From assembly GCA_017632945.1 (NCBI GenBank), contig JAGBQH010000010.1:1-54413 (forward strand): a stretch of 54,413 bases of DNA. The letters run 5' to 3'. Source of the stretch: Aeriscardovia sp. Lineage in GTDB: Bacteria; Actinomycetota; Actinomycetes; Actinomycetales; Bifidobacteriaceae. The notes beneath the pieces are model-generated. The model made no database searches and was not told the origin of the DNA. It worked only from the letters and a program-made list of their open reading frames with translations. A program made the position numbers and the translations under genes. Of this stretch, positions 1 through 7,788 are shown in pieces. Position 1 is the stretch's first letter. Every line of letters begins with the position of its first letter.

Positions 1-1
1 C

Positions 2-616
2 CTAGTATTGAAGCTCTATATAGCGTTCCACTTTGCTTTGCACTCCGAGCTTCTCGGCATACTCCACAAGTTTTTGCAGGTTCTTTTTCCGACTTCTCAA
101 ATACTCTCTCACCGCGTACTTCACGTACTCGTAGTCTTCCCTCTCCCTGGAGCGTATGACGTCGCATATGCTGCGCTCCACGTCATAGGCATTCACATAG
201 TTGCCGAAATTGGTGCGGACTTTTGTCAGGCCAAGCCCATAGGTCTCTGGAGAAACGTAGAAAACGGTGTAGGGCTTTTTCAGTCTGAAGCTGTGGTAGC
301 TTCTGGGGACAGTCACATTCCATTCGTCATCGGGAGCTTTGATTGACAGATCGTAGAAGTACAGGGCCGTCATATGTGAAAAGACGACTTTGGGAAGCTC
401 TAGGTTGAGGGCGTAGTAGGGGTCGGGCCACTTGTCGGGGGTGACATACACCCCGCGCCCCATCCTCTTTATTTTCCCTTCCCTTTCCAAGATCCTCAGC
501 CACTCCCTGTAAAGGGAGAGCATGGCGACCTCTCTCGAAGTGATGTAGCCATTGTTCTGCCGCATGTACTCCAGTATTTTTGTTCTGGATTGCCCTTTTA
601 TCTCTCGCTCCGACAA
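2..616 (-). CDS. AbiEi-type antitoxin / transcriptional regulator (type IV toxin-antitoxin)
   Basis: A complete 204-residue protein. Residues 10-60 read as a winged helix-turn-helix (ILEYMRQNNGYITSREVA followed by EGKIKRMGRGVYV), and the rest matches the AbiEi antitoxin C-terminal domain (FSHMTALYFYDLS, SICDVIR). In this family the antitoxin represses its own operon and counters AbiEii, a nucleotidyltransferase-like toxin. The AbiEii gene normally follows directly, which would place it just left of base 1, outside the window. The start is a TTG at 616 with AGGA about seven bases upstream; no better in-frame ATG is seen. Base composition is more AT-rich than the housekeeping genes to the right, which fits an accessory module. 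Family assignment is firm; toxin pairing is inferred. Confidence 0.85.
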   Translation of the reverse strand: MSEREIKGQSRTKILEYMRQNNGYITSREVAMLSLYREWLRILEREGKIKRMGRGVYVTPDKWPDPYYALNLELPKVVFSHMTALYFYDLSIKAPDDEWNVTVPRSYHSFRLKKPYTVFYVSPETYGLGLTKVRTNFGNYVNAYDVERSICDVIRSREREDYEYVKYAVREYLRSRKKNLQKLVEYAEKLGVQSKVERYIELQY

Positions 617-907
617 CCCTCGATCCTTTGCTCTCCTTTGTCTCTGTTTTGATAAATATACTGAAAATTAATTAAAAATCAGTACAGTTGTCAAAATAAA
701 AGGCCCCCCTTTACCCTTTCGCAGAGAATTTATAGGGAACAGGCCGTATTTACGCATTAGCATATGCGCCTGCTAACTAACAGATGTTAAAAACGTGAAA
801 GAACCTGTGCATGGAGTCGCTTCTTGCTTTTCACATATATTGAAAACATAGAATACTTTTTACACTTCATTAACATCTTCATAAGAACTACGATTTAACT
901 TGAAAAC
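617..907. other. AT-rich intergenic region upstream of the antitoxin gene
   Basis: No credible gene is visible here. The first 80 bases hold the antitoxin promoter and inverted repeat described separately. The rest (about 700-907) is AT-rich sequence without an obvious terminator, RNA gene or insertion-sequence end. Confidence 0.5.
647..696 (-). promoter_or_regulatory. Candidate AbiEi operator: 18-base inverted repeat over the promoter
   Basis: The left arm TTTTGATAAATATACTGA (647-664) and right arm TCAGTACAGTTGTCAAAA (679-696) are inverted copies matching at 15 of 18 positions, separated by a 14-base AT spacer. On the minus strand the distal arm contains TTGACA (complement of 689-694), a perfect -35 box for the antitoxin gene, with an AT-rich -10 candidate 17 bases on (TTAATT). 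Characterised AbiEi proteins bind inverted repeats in their own promoter, so this is the expected place for autoregulation. The sequence symmetry is seen; binding is inferred. Confidence 0.6.
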
Positions 908-1255
908 TCAAAGTGTCTTAGTTCCACTAGTTTTGAGCTTAACAGCGAGGTGGTAAATTGTCTCCCATGGAATTTGTTCACGGATAAATTTGCATCGCGA
1001 AGGTTCACTAGATCGCAACAATGACTCACGGGCCAAGGAATCAAGTTTCCTTTTATCAAATCCGAGAGTTTCGGCAATGTATACTAGCAGGTTGGGACAT
1101 TGCAAGTGGTTATACAGATATCTCATTGAGTCAGAAGTGGGATAGCTTTCCAACCACTCTTCCAGATGATCTTCCTGACTGCCTGACCAGTGTCTCACCA
1201 TTTGTGTATTATCTTTGTCCATCTGATCCGTAATCGGATGTGGATAACTCTTCAT
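908..1255 (-). CDS. Hypothetical protein, possibly the 3' part of a frameshifted gene
   Basis: A 115-residue frame of unrecognised family. The body is mostly helical and charged (HLEEWLESYP, NLLVYIAETLGFDKRKLDSLARESLL, IPWETIYHLAVKL), with protein-like composition. No membrane segment or catalytic motif is seen. The ATG at 1255 has no good ribosome binding site. A second frame starts at an ATG at 1313 behind a clear GGAAGG site and runs 34 codons (MSNSPDIKV...) into this gene before stopping, so the true gene may start at 1313 and carry a one-base frameshift. It lies in the AT-rich accessory edge next to the antitoxin gene. Function unknown. Confidence 0.45.
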   Translation of the reverse strand: MKSYPHPITDQMDKDNTQMVRHWSGSQEDHLEEWLESYPTSDSMRYLYNHLQCPNLLVYIAETLGFDKRKLDSLARESLLRSSEPSRCKFIREQIPWETIYHLAVKLKTSGTKTL

Positions 1256-1334
1256 TTTTGGAAATATATCCTTCTTTAAAGTCTTGCACCTTAATATCGG
1301 GACTGTTACTCATAATTTATTTTCCTTCCTTTCC

Positions 1335-1976
1335 TTATTTCCTTTTTATGCAGACGCTGTAGGCGTACATGGCTATGGCGGCGGCAGCAGCCGCATTTAT
1401 CGATCTCACCGATCCCCTCTGCTGGATGTAGACTGTAGCCTCTGCGGCGCTTAGGGCCTCTTTTGAAAGCCCTGTGGCTTCAGACCCGAAAATGAGGATG
1501 CAGGAAGGGGGAAAGGAAAAAGTCTCTATCGGCACGCTCCCTTCCACGTTGTCTACGGCTATAAGGTGGGGTTTGAAAGGACTGTTTTTGGCATAGGACA
1601 CAAGATCTTCTATCGAAGAATCCTGGTACACCCTTTCATACACTTCCGTCATAAGGGAGCCTTTCCTATTCCACTTATGAGGGCCTATTATGTGCACTCC
1701 CCGGGCTCCAAACGCATTGGCGCTCCTCACCATAGATCCGATATTGAAGTCGTGAGTCCAGTTTTCACAGGCGATCTCAAGATCGGACCAGCCTCTCTTA
1801 TCCAGATCTTCCCTTATAGCTTCCACGCTCCAGTAACGGTAGCGATCCAGCACGTTGCGTTTGTCCCCCTCTTCCAAAAGCTCTGGATCAAAACGGGGGT
1901 CAGCGGGGTCTTTGTCGGGAAACTCTTCCTTCCATGGACCCATGCCGATTTTTCTAAAAGTTGGTTCTTCTTCCAC
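1335..1976 (-). CDS. TrmH/SpoU-family RNA 2'-O-methyltransferase
   Basis: The three SpoU (SPOUT-class) motifs are present in order: ENWTHDFNIGSMVRSANAFG (motif 1, with Asn and the catalytic Arg), LIFGSEATGLS (motif 2) and QQRGSVRSINAAAAAAIAMY (motif 3, S-adenosylmethionine knot). The enzyme should methylate a ribose 2'-hydroxyl in tRNA or rRNA; the substrate cannot be told from sequence. The GTG at 1976 is preferred (213 aa) because AGAGGG lies six bases upstream; a TTG at 2003 would add nine residues. The gene is the last of an overlapping or tightly spaced minus-strand run with the PRTase-like gene and rmuC, a linkage familiar from bifidobacteria. Confidence 0.88.
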   Translation of the reverse strand: MEEEPTFRKIGMGPWKEEFPDKDPADPRFDPELLEEGDKRNVLDRYRYWSVEAIREDLDKRGWSDLEIACENWTHDFNIGSMVRSANAFGARGVHIIGPHKWNRKGSLMTEVYERVYQDSSIEDLVSYAKNSPFKPHLIAVDNVEGSVPIETFSFPPSCILIFGSEATGLSKEALSAAEATVYIQQRGSVRSINAAAAAAIAMYAYSVCIKRK

Positions 1977-1978
1977 GT

Positions 1979-2554
1979 CTAGCCCTCTAAGCTCTTTTTG
2001 CAAAAGGCATAGGCGAAGGGAACTCTTTTTTCCTCCCCCGTGTTTACGTCCTTAAGATCGAGATCTTCCGGAATTTGCCCCTCTTCGCTTCCCGCCACTA
2101 AAGAAGCCACGGCCAAAACGTGCGCCCCCGCATCTTTTACTATGCTCCAGTCGAGCTCTAGCTCTTGATGCTCTGTGAGGGTGACAAGGGAAGAAGTTTG
2201 GATGTAACCCAGATCGCTTATCCATGCGTCAATTAGTACTACATTTTTTCCCTCTACTAACGGGCCTTTAAGGGAGGGGTATACAAAATCCATGGAAAAG
2301 CCGTCAAAATTAAGCCCTCTCTTCTTTGCTGCGGCCATGCAGCAGCCTACCAGAGGCACTCCTGCAGGACTAAGAGCGCCCACGGCTCCCACCTTAGAGA
2401 GATCCACTCCCCTTTCTTCAAGGGCATCTAAAACGCCTTCTCCGCAAATTTCCCAAGTCTTTGAGCTCATGGTAACGGCAAAAAGATCGGAGAAGGGGTT
2501 GCCTCCCACCTCCCCTTTAAGCGCTTTTTTAAGTTCTTCTCTCTTTTCAGGCAT
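1979..2554 (-). CDS. Orotate phosphoribosyltransferase-like protein (type I PRTase fold)
   Basis: A 191-residue protein resembling orotate phosphoribosyltransferase homologues found next to rmuC in bifidobacteria. It has an N-terminal NPFSDLFAVTMSSKTWEICGEGVLDAL, a substrate hood-like VGALSPAGVPLVGCCMAAA, and GKNVVLIDAWISDLGYIQTSS at the position of the PRPP-binding loop. That loop normally reads as acidic pairs followed by T-x-G-x-S, and here it is degenerate (VVLIDAWISDLG). Whether it is a true pyrE enzyme is therefore uncertain, and it may be a regulatory or divergent PRTase. The ATG at 2554 overlaps the rmuC stop by eight bases, implying translational coupling; an ATG at 2563 or GTG at 2572 is also possible. 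Confidence 0.65.
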   Translation of the reverse strand: MPEKREELKKALKGEVGGNPFSDLFAVTMSSKTWEICGEGVLDALEERGVDLSKVGAVGALSPAGVPLVGCCMAAAKKRGLNFDGFSMDFVYPSLKGPLVEGKNVVLIDAWISDLGYIQTSSLVTLTEHQELELDWSIVKDAGAHVLAVASLVAGSEEGQIPEDLDLKDVNTGEEKRVPFAYAFCKKSLEG

Positions 2555-3962
2555 TGTATTCATTTTCCTCACTCTCTTTTTTTGCCCCCTTCGGGGTCTT
2601 TAAATCCATCTCTATCTCTTCGGCTAATTTAAAATCTTTATGGCCCACGCCTAGATCTCTAAGCTTTTTGGCTCTAGGAACCAGCATGGAATCCACATTT
2701 CCTACAAGATTGTTATACCCCTCCAAAGCGGTTTTAAATCCGGATCCCACTTTGGCCAGATAAGTGGAAAAAGTTTCCAGGCTGCCATAGAGTTCTTCTC
2801 CCAGTTTTTTTATTTCCTGAGCGTCTTCTTCAAGCGACCAGTTTCTCCACGACACGCTTACAGCCTGCAAAAGGGCCCAAAAACTGGCAGACGAACAAAG
2901 CACTACGTTCTTTGAAAAGGCGTAATTTAAAAGATCTGGATCGGAAGCGATGGCTCCCTGGAGCCATGAAGAGACGGGTATATACGCCACAGTAAAGCTC
3001 AGGGGCTCAAATCCGTTTTCCGAAAGCAGCTTGGGGTAATCCCTCTTTGAAAGGGAATCTACCTGCTTTTTTACTACCTTTGCATATTCCACTCCGGCGT
3101 TTGACGTCTCTTTTTCCCCGGCTTCTTCAAATTTTTCCAATGGGGTTTTAGCATCTACGGGCATTGCACCCTTGCCTGGAAGAAATACTACGAGATCGGG
3201 CCTCCCTCTCTCTTCCCCTTCTTTTCCTTTGGATGCGAGAGAAAGCTGGGTATCAAAATCTACATGCTTGCTCATGCCGCATTTTTCCACCAGGTTTTCA
3301 AGCTGGATCTCTCCCCACCTTCCGCGAAGCTGGTTGTTGTTTAGAAGGCTTGAAAAATTCTGGTTTTCTTCCTGAATGCTCTTCTCTATATCCTTAAGGC
3401 CTTCTATGCTCGCTCTAATCTCCCCCACTTCGCTTGCCCTGTTTTCCTTGGCGGAAGCGAGAGCGTCCTGTAGGGAAGAAATTTGGCCCGTCAGAGGGGA
3501 AAGGGCTTTGAGAATCTTAGCCTGGGCGCTAATCCTTTCTTCGTTGTTGCTGTTTTGGCGATCTTCAGCTTCTTTTTGGAGGTTCCTGTTCTTTTCAAAT
3601 TCCTTTTCTATGGAGGAACGCAGCTCCTCTTCGCGCCTTCGCATCTCTTGCTGCTGTTGGGCTAGGCGAGAATCAAAATCAGCCTTTCTGCTTTCAATTT
3701 CCTCCTTCAGGCCCCTTATCTGTTCTTCGTATCCCCTGCACTTTTCGGAAAGGGTTGCGTTTTCTAGGTAGGCCTTCTCCTTTTCCCCTCTTAGGGAGGA
3801 TAGGGCTTCTTCTTCCTTTTCAAGATCGGCTCTAAGGCCTTCAATTTCTTTTTGCTGAGAAGGCGGTTCCAGAGCCTCTGAAGGGCGCTTTGTAAAAAAA
3901 CCAATCAGAAATCCGGCCACCAGGCAGCACGCCCCGGCTATAACGATATAAAGGGCAATCAC
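2547..3962 (-). CDS. rmuC: DNA recombination protein RmuC homologue
   Basis: The layout is typical of RmuC: one N-terminal transmembrane helix (IVIAGACCLVAGFLIGFF), a long coiled coil rich in Glu, Lys, Arg and Gln over roughly residues 30-190, then the RmuC nuclease-like domain with NNQLRGRWGEIQLENLVEKC and PDLVVFLPGKGAMPVDAKTP. In E. coli, RmuC limits inversions at short inverted repeats and is thought to be a membrane-anchored nuclease acting on aberrant DNA structures. The GTG at 3962 is chosen (471 aa) because AGAGGAT precedes it and it forms a GTGA overlap with the upstream stop; the ATG at 3986 has no ribosome binding site. Confidence 0.92.
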   Translation of the reverse strand: MIALYIVIAGACCLVAGFLIGFFTKRPSEALEPPSQQKEIEGLRADLEKEEEALSSLRGEKEKAYLENATLSEKCRGYEEQIRGLKEEIESRKADFDSRLAQQQQEMRRREEELRSSIEKEFEKNRNLQKEAEDRQNSNNEERISAQAKILKALSPLTGQISSLQDALASAKENRASEVGEIRASIEGLKDIEKSIQEENQNFSSLLNNNQLRGRWGEIQLENLVEKCGMSKHVDFDTQLSLASKGKEGEERGRPDLVVFLPGKGAMPVDAKTPLEKFEEAGEKETSNAGVEYAKVVKKQVDSLSKRDYPKLLSENGFEPLSFTVAYIPVSSWLQGAIASDPDLLNYAFSKNVVLCSSASFWALLQAVSVSWRNWSLEEDAQEIKKLGEELYGSLETFSTYLAKVGSGFKTALEGYNNLVGNVDSMLVPRAKKLRDLGVGHKDFKLAEEIEMDLKTPKGAKKESEENEYNA

Positions 3963-5410
3963 CCCTTTATCCTCTTTCCTCCCCATTTTTGGGTCTTCAT
4001 ATACACCCTAAGGTAGGGAATCATAGTGCGTATAAGGTTGGCTCCTCCGTGCCCGTAAAAAACCGGAACCGGAACATCGGGCATGGGATGGAGGGAATGG
4101 CGAAGTATCCCTTCTTTGGGCTGAAGCTGCCTAATTCCTATGGCAATAATCCTATCTAGGTTTTCCCGGGCTATTTGGGCGTAAGTGAAGGGATCTTTTT
4201 GGCCGTTGTCCCCCACAAGTATGAAGCGCATATGGGGAAAGTCGTCCATGAGCTGCCTGCAAAATTCGAGCTTGTGCTCTACGCCGTTGGGGATAAAAGT
4301 CTTGGGCCTGGGATCAAAATCTCTGAGAAGGAGCGGGCCGCGGGGAAAATTATTGTTGGTAAGAAAGTACCTGAGCATGGGTTCTACGTTCCACGGGGAA
4401 GTGGAAAGGTAGAAGAAGGGGGCGTGGCCCCCCAGCTCTTGGGAAAGGGCGTTATAAAACTGGGCCATTTCGGAAACCGCCCTCCTTTTGGAGGGATCCA
4501 AAAAGAGCATGTTGTAAACGGCTTGGAGCGGATCGGGCACGTCGGTGACGAGGATGGTGTCGTCTATGTCTGAAATGACGCCTATCTTTTCCTTCTTGCC
4601 CACAGTGTAAAGCGGCGCCAGCACGGGCTTTCTTCCTTTTACCTTGTAAGTTACCTTGTGGATTCCAGGAGACACCTTTCCCTCGGTAATTAAATCCAAA
4701 TATCCGTGGCTGTCGGAAACGGCTTGGCTGGCATTTTGGTTTTTCTTGCGATCTACTTCATCTCTCTTGTAGGAGGTTCCTATCTGAACAGATTCTAGAG
4801 GGGAGTTGTCTATATCGATTTTTACGGGCACGTGGGAGGCTGGCACCATGAAGGCCGCCTTTATTCCCTTTACCCCCATCTTTACCGGGACATACCCGCG
4901 CGGAGATCTTACCAGCCTGCAGATGAGCCTGGAATACTTTTCGGTGCCGTATCCGATATAGGGCACCACTCTGGGGGTCCAATGCAGGCTTTCTGTGATA
5001 TCAATGGAAAGGTCTACCCAGACTTGAAAGGCCGTAGTGACTGCCAGCCTAAAGGCCCTGACGGGGAGGCTCTTTTTAGAGGGCACCTGGTCGGGGGAAG
5101 GAGAGTCTACAAAGCTTTTAGAGTGCCTAAAAAGCCTCTTGTGCGAGGCAAGGGAAGCTTGGGCCTTTGCATAAGACGCTTCTTGCCCCGACATGTAGGG
5201 ATTAAAAGAAGCAGCCCCGGGGCCCTCGGTAGGAGTGTATTCAAAACTGTCTAAAATGATTGTCCTTTGTTTGCTTACTGTAAAGCGCCGGCGGTCTGCA
5301 AGCCCAAAAAAGGGCACGGAATTTTTCCGGATGCGCTGTGGCGCCCCGGGGGCGGTTTCGCTCCCACGATACTTGTCAAGTTTACCTTTTTGCCCTCGCA
5401 AAATTTGCAA
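3959..5410 (-). CDS. App1-like (DUF2183) HAD-type phosphatase domain protein
   Basis: Around residue 280 the HAD nucleophile motif GVISDIDDTILVTD appears, followed by FFYLSTSPWNV and by LVGDNGQKDPFTYAQIA, the signature of the App1 catalytic domain known from the yeast actin patch phosphatidate phosphatase. Upstream (about residues 115-250) is a beta-rich region with WTPRVVPYIGYGT, also typical of bacterial App1 proteins. The likely reaction is phosphate monoester hydrolysis, perhaps of phosphatidate, but the substrate in bacteria is not established. The first about 70 residues are low in recognisable sequence and start from a TTG, so the real start could be later, for example at MSGQEAS. It is the first gene of the run with rmuC. 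Confidence 0.85.
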   Translation of the reverse strand: MQILRGQKGKLDKYRGSETAPGAPQRIRKNSVPFFGLADRRRFTVSKQRTIILDSFEYTPTEGPGAASFNPYMSGQEASYAKAQASLASHKRLFRHSKSFVDSPSPDQVPSKKSLPVRAFRLAVTTAFQVWVDLSIDITESLHWTPRVVPYIGYGTEKYSRLICRLVRSPRGYVPVKMGVKGIKAAFMVPASHVPVKIDIDNSPLESVQIGTSYKRDEVDRKKNQNASQAVSDSHGYLDLITEGKVSPGIHKVTYKVKGRKPVLAPLYTVGKKEKIGVISDIDDTILVTDVPDPLQAVYNMLFLDPSKRRAVSEMAQFYNALSQELGGHAPFFYLSTSPWNVEPMLRYFLTNNNFPRGPLLLRDFDPRPKTFIPNGVEHKLEFCRQLMDDFPHMRFILVGDNGQKDPFTYAQIARENLDRIIAIGIRQLQPKEGILRHSLHPMPDVPVPVFYGHGGANLIRTMIPYLRVYMKTQKWGGKRIKG

Positions 5411-6112
5411 TTTTTAAAATGAAATTGCTTCAAATTATAAAAGAGAAGGGGGGAGAAAACAGATTGAAACGTGAGAGAAATAAGCCTAATTTCTGAAATG
5501 CAGACAGCAAAATTAGGCCGCAAAACTTTCTCCATCCAGAAAGTCTTAAAGGAAACAGAAAAGTTTTTAAAAAGGGGAATCGTTTAGGGCCATCTTGTTT
5601 TGCTAAAAGATTTGTACTCCCTTTAGGAAAGTTTGCAAGGGATTTAAATGCGGACGGCGCGGGGAACCCAGAAGTTAACGGCTATATGAACTTTAAAACA
5701 AAGGCTAAATCCCCAAATAGGTACAGTGCTAGATAAATATCCAGGGACCGGAAAAATGCTTTAGATGGAGCATATAAAAACCGCCGCTACAAACCTGGGA
5801 AAACGCGCCTCCCAAAATGCAAAGAGAAAGGAAAGGAGATTTTAAGGCTGCATAAAAGTCTGCTAAGGAAGCACAAATCGTATTTAAGCCTAAGCCCCTC
5901 TTTTTGGCCCTCTCATGCCTGCTTTTGCGATCTTAAATCCGGCCAACAATGATAAAAGGGGGGATGTTTTCAGAAGGGTTGATAAATATCTGGGTGAAAA
6001 CTTAGTTCGTTTTGCGATCGCAAATGCAGGCGATTTTGTAGAGGGCATGGAGCCCGGAATTTAAAAGGAGGCTTTAGTAGAAAGCCAATCCGTAGATAAG
6101 TAAGTACTCATT
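5411..6112. other. 700-base region without a convincing gene
   Basis: No gene with a good start signal is seen in about 700 bases between the App1 gene and the permease terminator. A stop-free stretch from about 5500 to 5734 on the plus strand has no start codon or binding site. A 49-codon plus-strand frame at 5915-6064 (MPAFAILNPANNDKR...) has protein-like composition but no ribosome binding site. A perfect 14-base palindrome, TTTGCGATCGCAAA, lies at 6011-6024 inside that frame. The region may be a decayed gene or a regulatory area. Confidence 0.45.
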
Positions 6113-6142
6113 AAAAAAGGCGCAGTCAAAGCCGCGCCTTTT
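6113..6142 (-). terminator. Rho-independent terminator of the APC permease gene
   Basis: On the minus strand AAAAGGCGC and GCGCCTTTT form a nine-base-pair stem around a ten-base loop, followed by a run of T. It lies 18 bases beyond the permease stop codon. Confidence 0.85.
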
Positions 6143-6159
6143 ATTGCTTTAAATGAGAA

Positions 6160-7623
6160 TCAGACAGAGATGATTCCTACGCAGGCGAGAATGATGGAGA
6201 TGATTCCGGCGCAGCATACCAGAGCCATCACTATCCACTCCCACGGTCCTACTCTGTGTCCGTTCTTCTTGGCTGCAGGTACATAGAAGAAGAAGCCTAT
6301 GGTAATTCCTATGCACAAAAGCAAGAGATCCTGCCAGCCTGCAACGAATACTGCAAATACCTCAAAGGCTGTGCAGATAACTCCGACTATGAACTGCCAT
6401 GCTTCCTTGCGCTGCACCGAAATTACCATCTGGTAAATTCCGGCAAACATGTAGGTTATAAGCACTGCCACGGTGCACATCTGGGAAGCAAAGGTGTATG
6501 CGGCAGAGAGGAAGGGCAGGCAGAGGATGAAGATGGTCTGGAGAATGGTGGCGATAAGAAGGGAAGTGACGTAAGAGTCCTTCCTCTTCTTTCCGGGCTT
6601 GCCCCAGAAGGGAGCCAGCGTCATTTCGGAGTTGGACATAAGGGCCGTAGTCTCGGCAGGAAGGATAGTCCAAGAAAGCCAGCAGGCGAGGATGGAGATA
6701 ATGATGCCGATGGTCAAAATCCAGTATGCCCAAGCTCCCACGGTGTTAGACATAACGGCAGAAAGCACGGTTCCGTCGGTGCCGTTGTTGGCCCAGTTGG
6801 AGATAACGCCCTGGGGGAAGACGGCGTAGGGAAGTATAGAGCACCAAACGTAGACGATGGCCAAAATCAGAAGGCCCCAAAGGGTGGCGTTGCCGGCTGC
6901 CTTATTGGACTTGGCCCTCTTGGAAAGAACGGCCGCGCCCTCAATGCCGACGAACACGAACATTATGTTGACGATAGAGCCCTGCATCTGGGTCCACACG
7001 CCGCTGGGTGCCACTCCGTGAGAGACGTTGGCGGCAAGATTGCCCCAGAAGTCCTGGGTGAACACTCCCGCTTTGACCGTGCACACAAGCACGATCATGG
7101 CGATCACAATCGGGATTAGCTTGCATATGGTTCCAATGGTGTTGATGAGGGTGGCGCCCTTCATGCCGGCCATGACTATGAAGGTCAGGCACCAAAGAAC
7201 AATGGCTGCCACGATGACGCTGGGCCAGTTGCTGCCGTCTCCGAATACCGGCCAGAAAGAGCCTACGATAGCCATAAGCAGAGTGGCGAAGGCTACATTG
7301 CCAATCCAGGAAGAAAGCCAGTAGCCCCAGCCTGAGATAAATCCTCCCAGCCATCCGCAGCCGGCTTTTCCGTAGCTGAAGATGCCTGCGTCGAGATCAG
7401 GCCTCTTTCTAAGAAGGTTGTTTAAGGTAAGAACCAGGGCTACCACGCCTACAAGGCATATAACCCACGACCAGATCATCGGGCCGGCAGCCGACACTTC
7501 CGCCAACTGTCCGGGGAGATTGAATATACCTGCACCTATACAGGCGCTCACCACAAGACCGATTAGGGCTATAACGCCCAATTTCTTTGGTTCGCCCAGT
7601 GCAGCACCTTGTTGATCGTCCAT
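6160..7623 (-). CDS. Amino acid permease/antiporter of the APC superfamily
   Basis: A 487-residue polytopic protein with about 12-13 hydrophobic segments. Near its N-terminus VSACIGAGIFNLPGQLA is the conserved unwound helix-1 motif (GxGIF) of APC transporters, where the substrate amino group binds. The pattern of GPMIWSWVI, FSYGKAGCGWLGGFISGWGYWLSSWIGN and the overall length resemble the basic amino acid/polyamine antiporter branch (arginine-ornithine or related exchangers). Exact substrate is not determinable. The ATG at 7623 (MDDQQG) is chosen over the TTG at 7692, which would add an unlikely polar leader. It appears monocistronic: a terminator follows and about 160 bases separate it from the upstream gene. 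Confidence 0.85.
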   Translation of the reverse strand: MDDQQGAALGEPKKLGVIALIGLVVSACIGAGIFNLPGQLAEVSAAGPMIWSWVICLVGVVALVLTLNNLLRKRPDLDAGIFSYGKAGCGWLGGFISGWGYWLSSWIGNVAFATLLMAIVGSFWPVFGDGSNWPSVIVAAIVLWCLTFIVMAGMKGATLINTIGTICKLIPIVIAMIVLVCTVKAGVFTQDFWGNLAANVSHGVAPSGVWTQMQGSIVNIMFVFVGIEGAAVLSKRAKSNKAAGNATLWGLLILAIVYVWCSILPYAVFPQGVISNWANNGTDGTVLSAVMSNTVGAWAYWILTIGIIISILACWLSWTILPAETTALMSNSEMTLAPFWGKPGKKRKDSYVTSLLIATILQTIFILCLPFLSAAYTFASQMCTVAVLITYMFAGIYQMVISVQRKEAWQFIVGVICTAFEVFAVFVAGWQDLLLLCIGITIGFFFYVPAAKKNGHRVGPWEWIVMALVCCAGIISIILACVGIISV

Positions 7624-7788
7624 GATCACAGCTTTCCCAGAGATAATCATCCAAGGCTTACATCTCACACTGTCCCAAGACGATTGTCTCAAGTTAGAAA
7701 ATTTAAAATACAGGCGACAATGCCATTCGATACCGTGAGAATTTTAGATCAAAAAATCGACAAACTTAAAATTTCCTAAAAGCCCGGC

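Noticed and set aside
5915..6064. A 49-codon small protein as a definite gene
   Set aside because: Protein-like composition but no ribosome binding site and no recognised family, so it is only mentioned in the gap entry.
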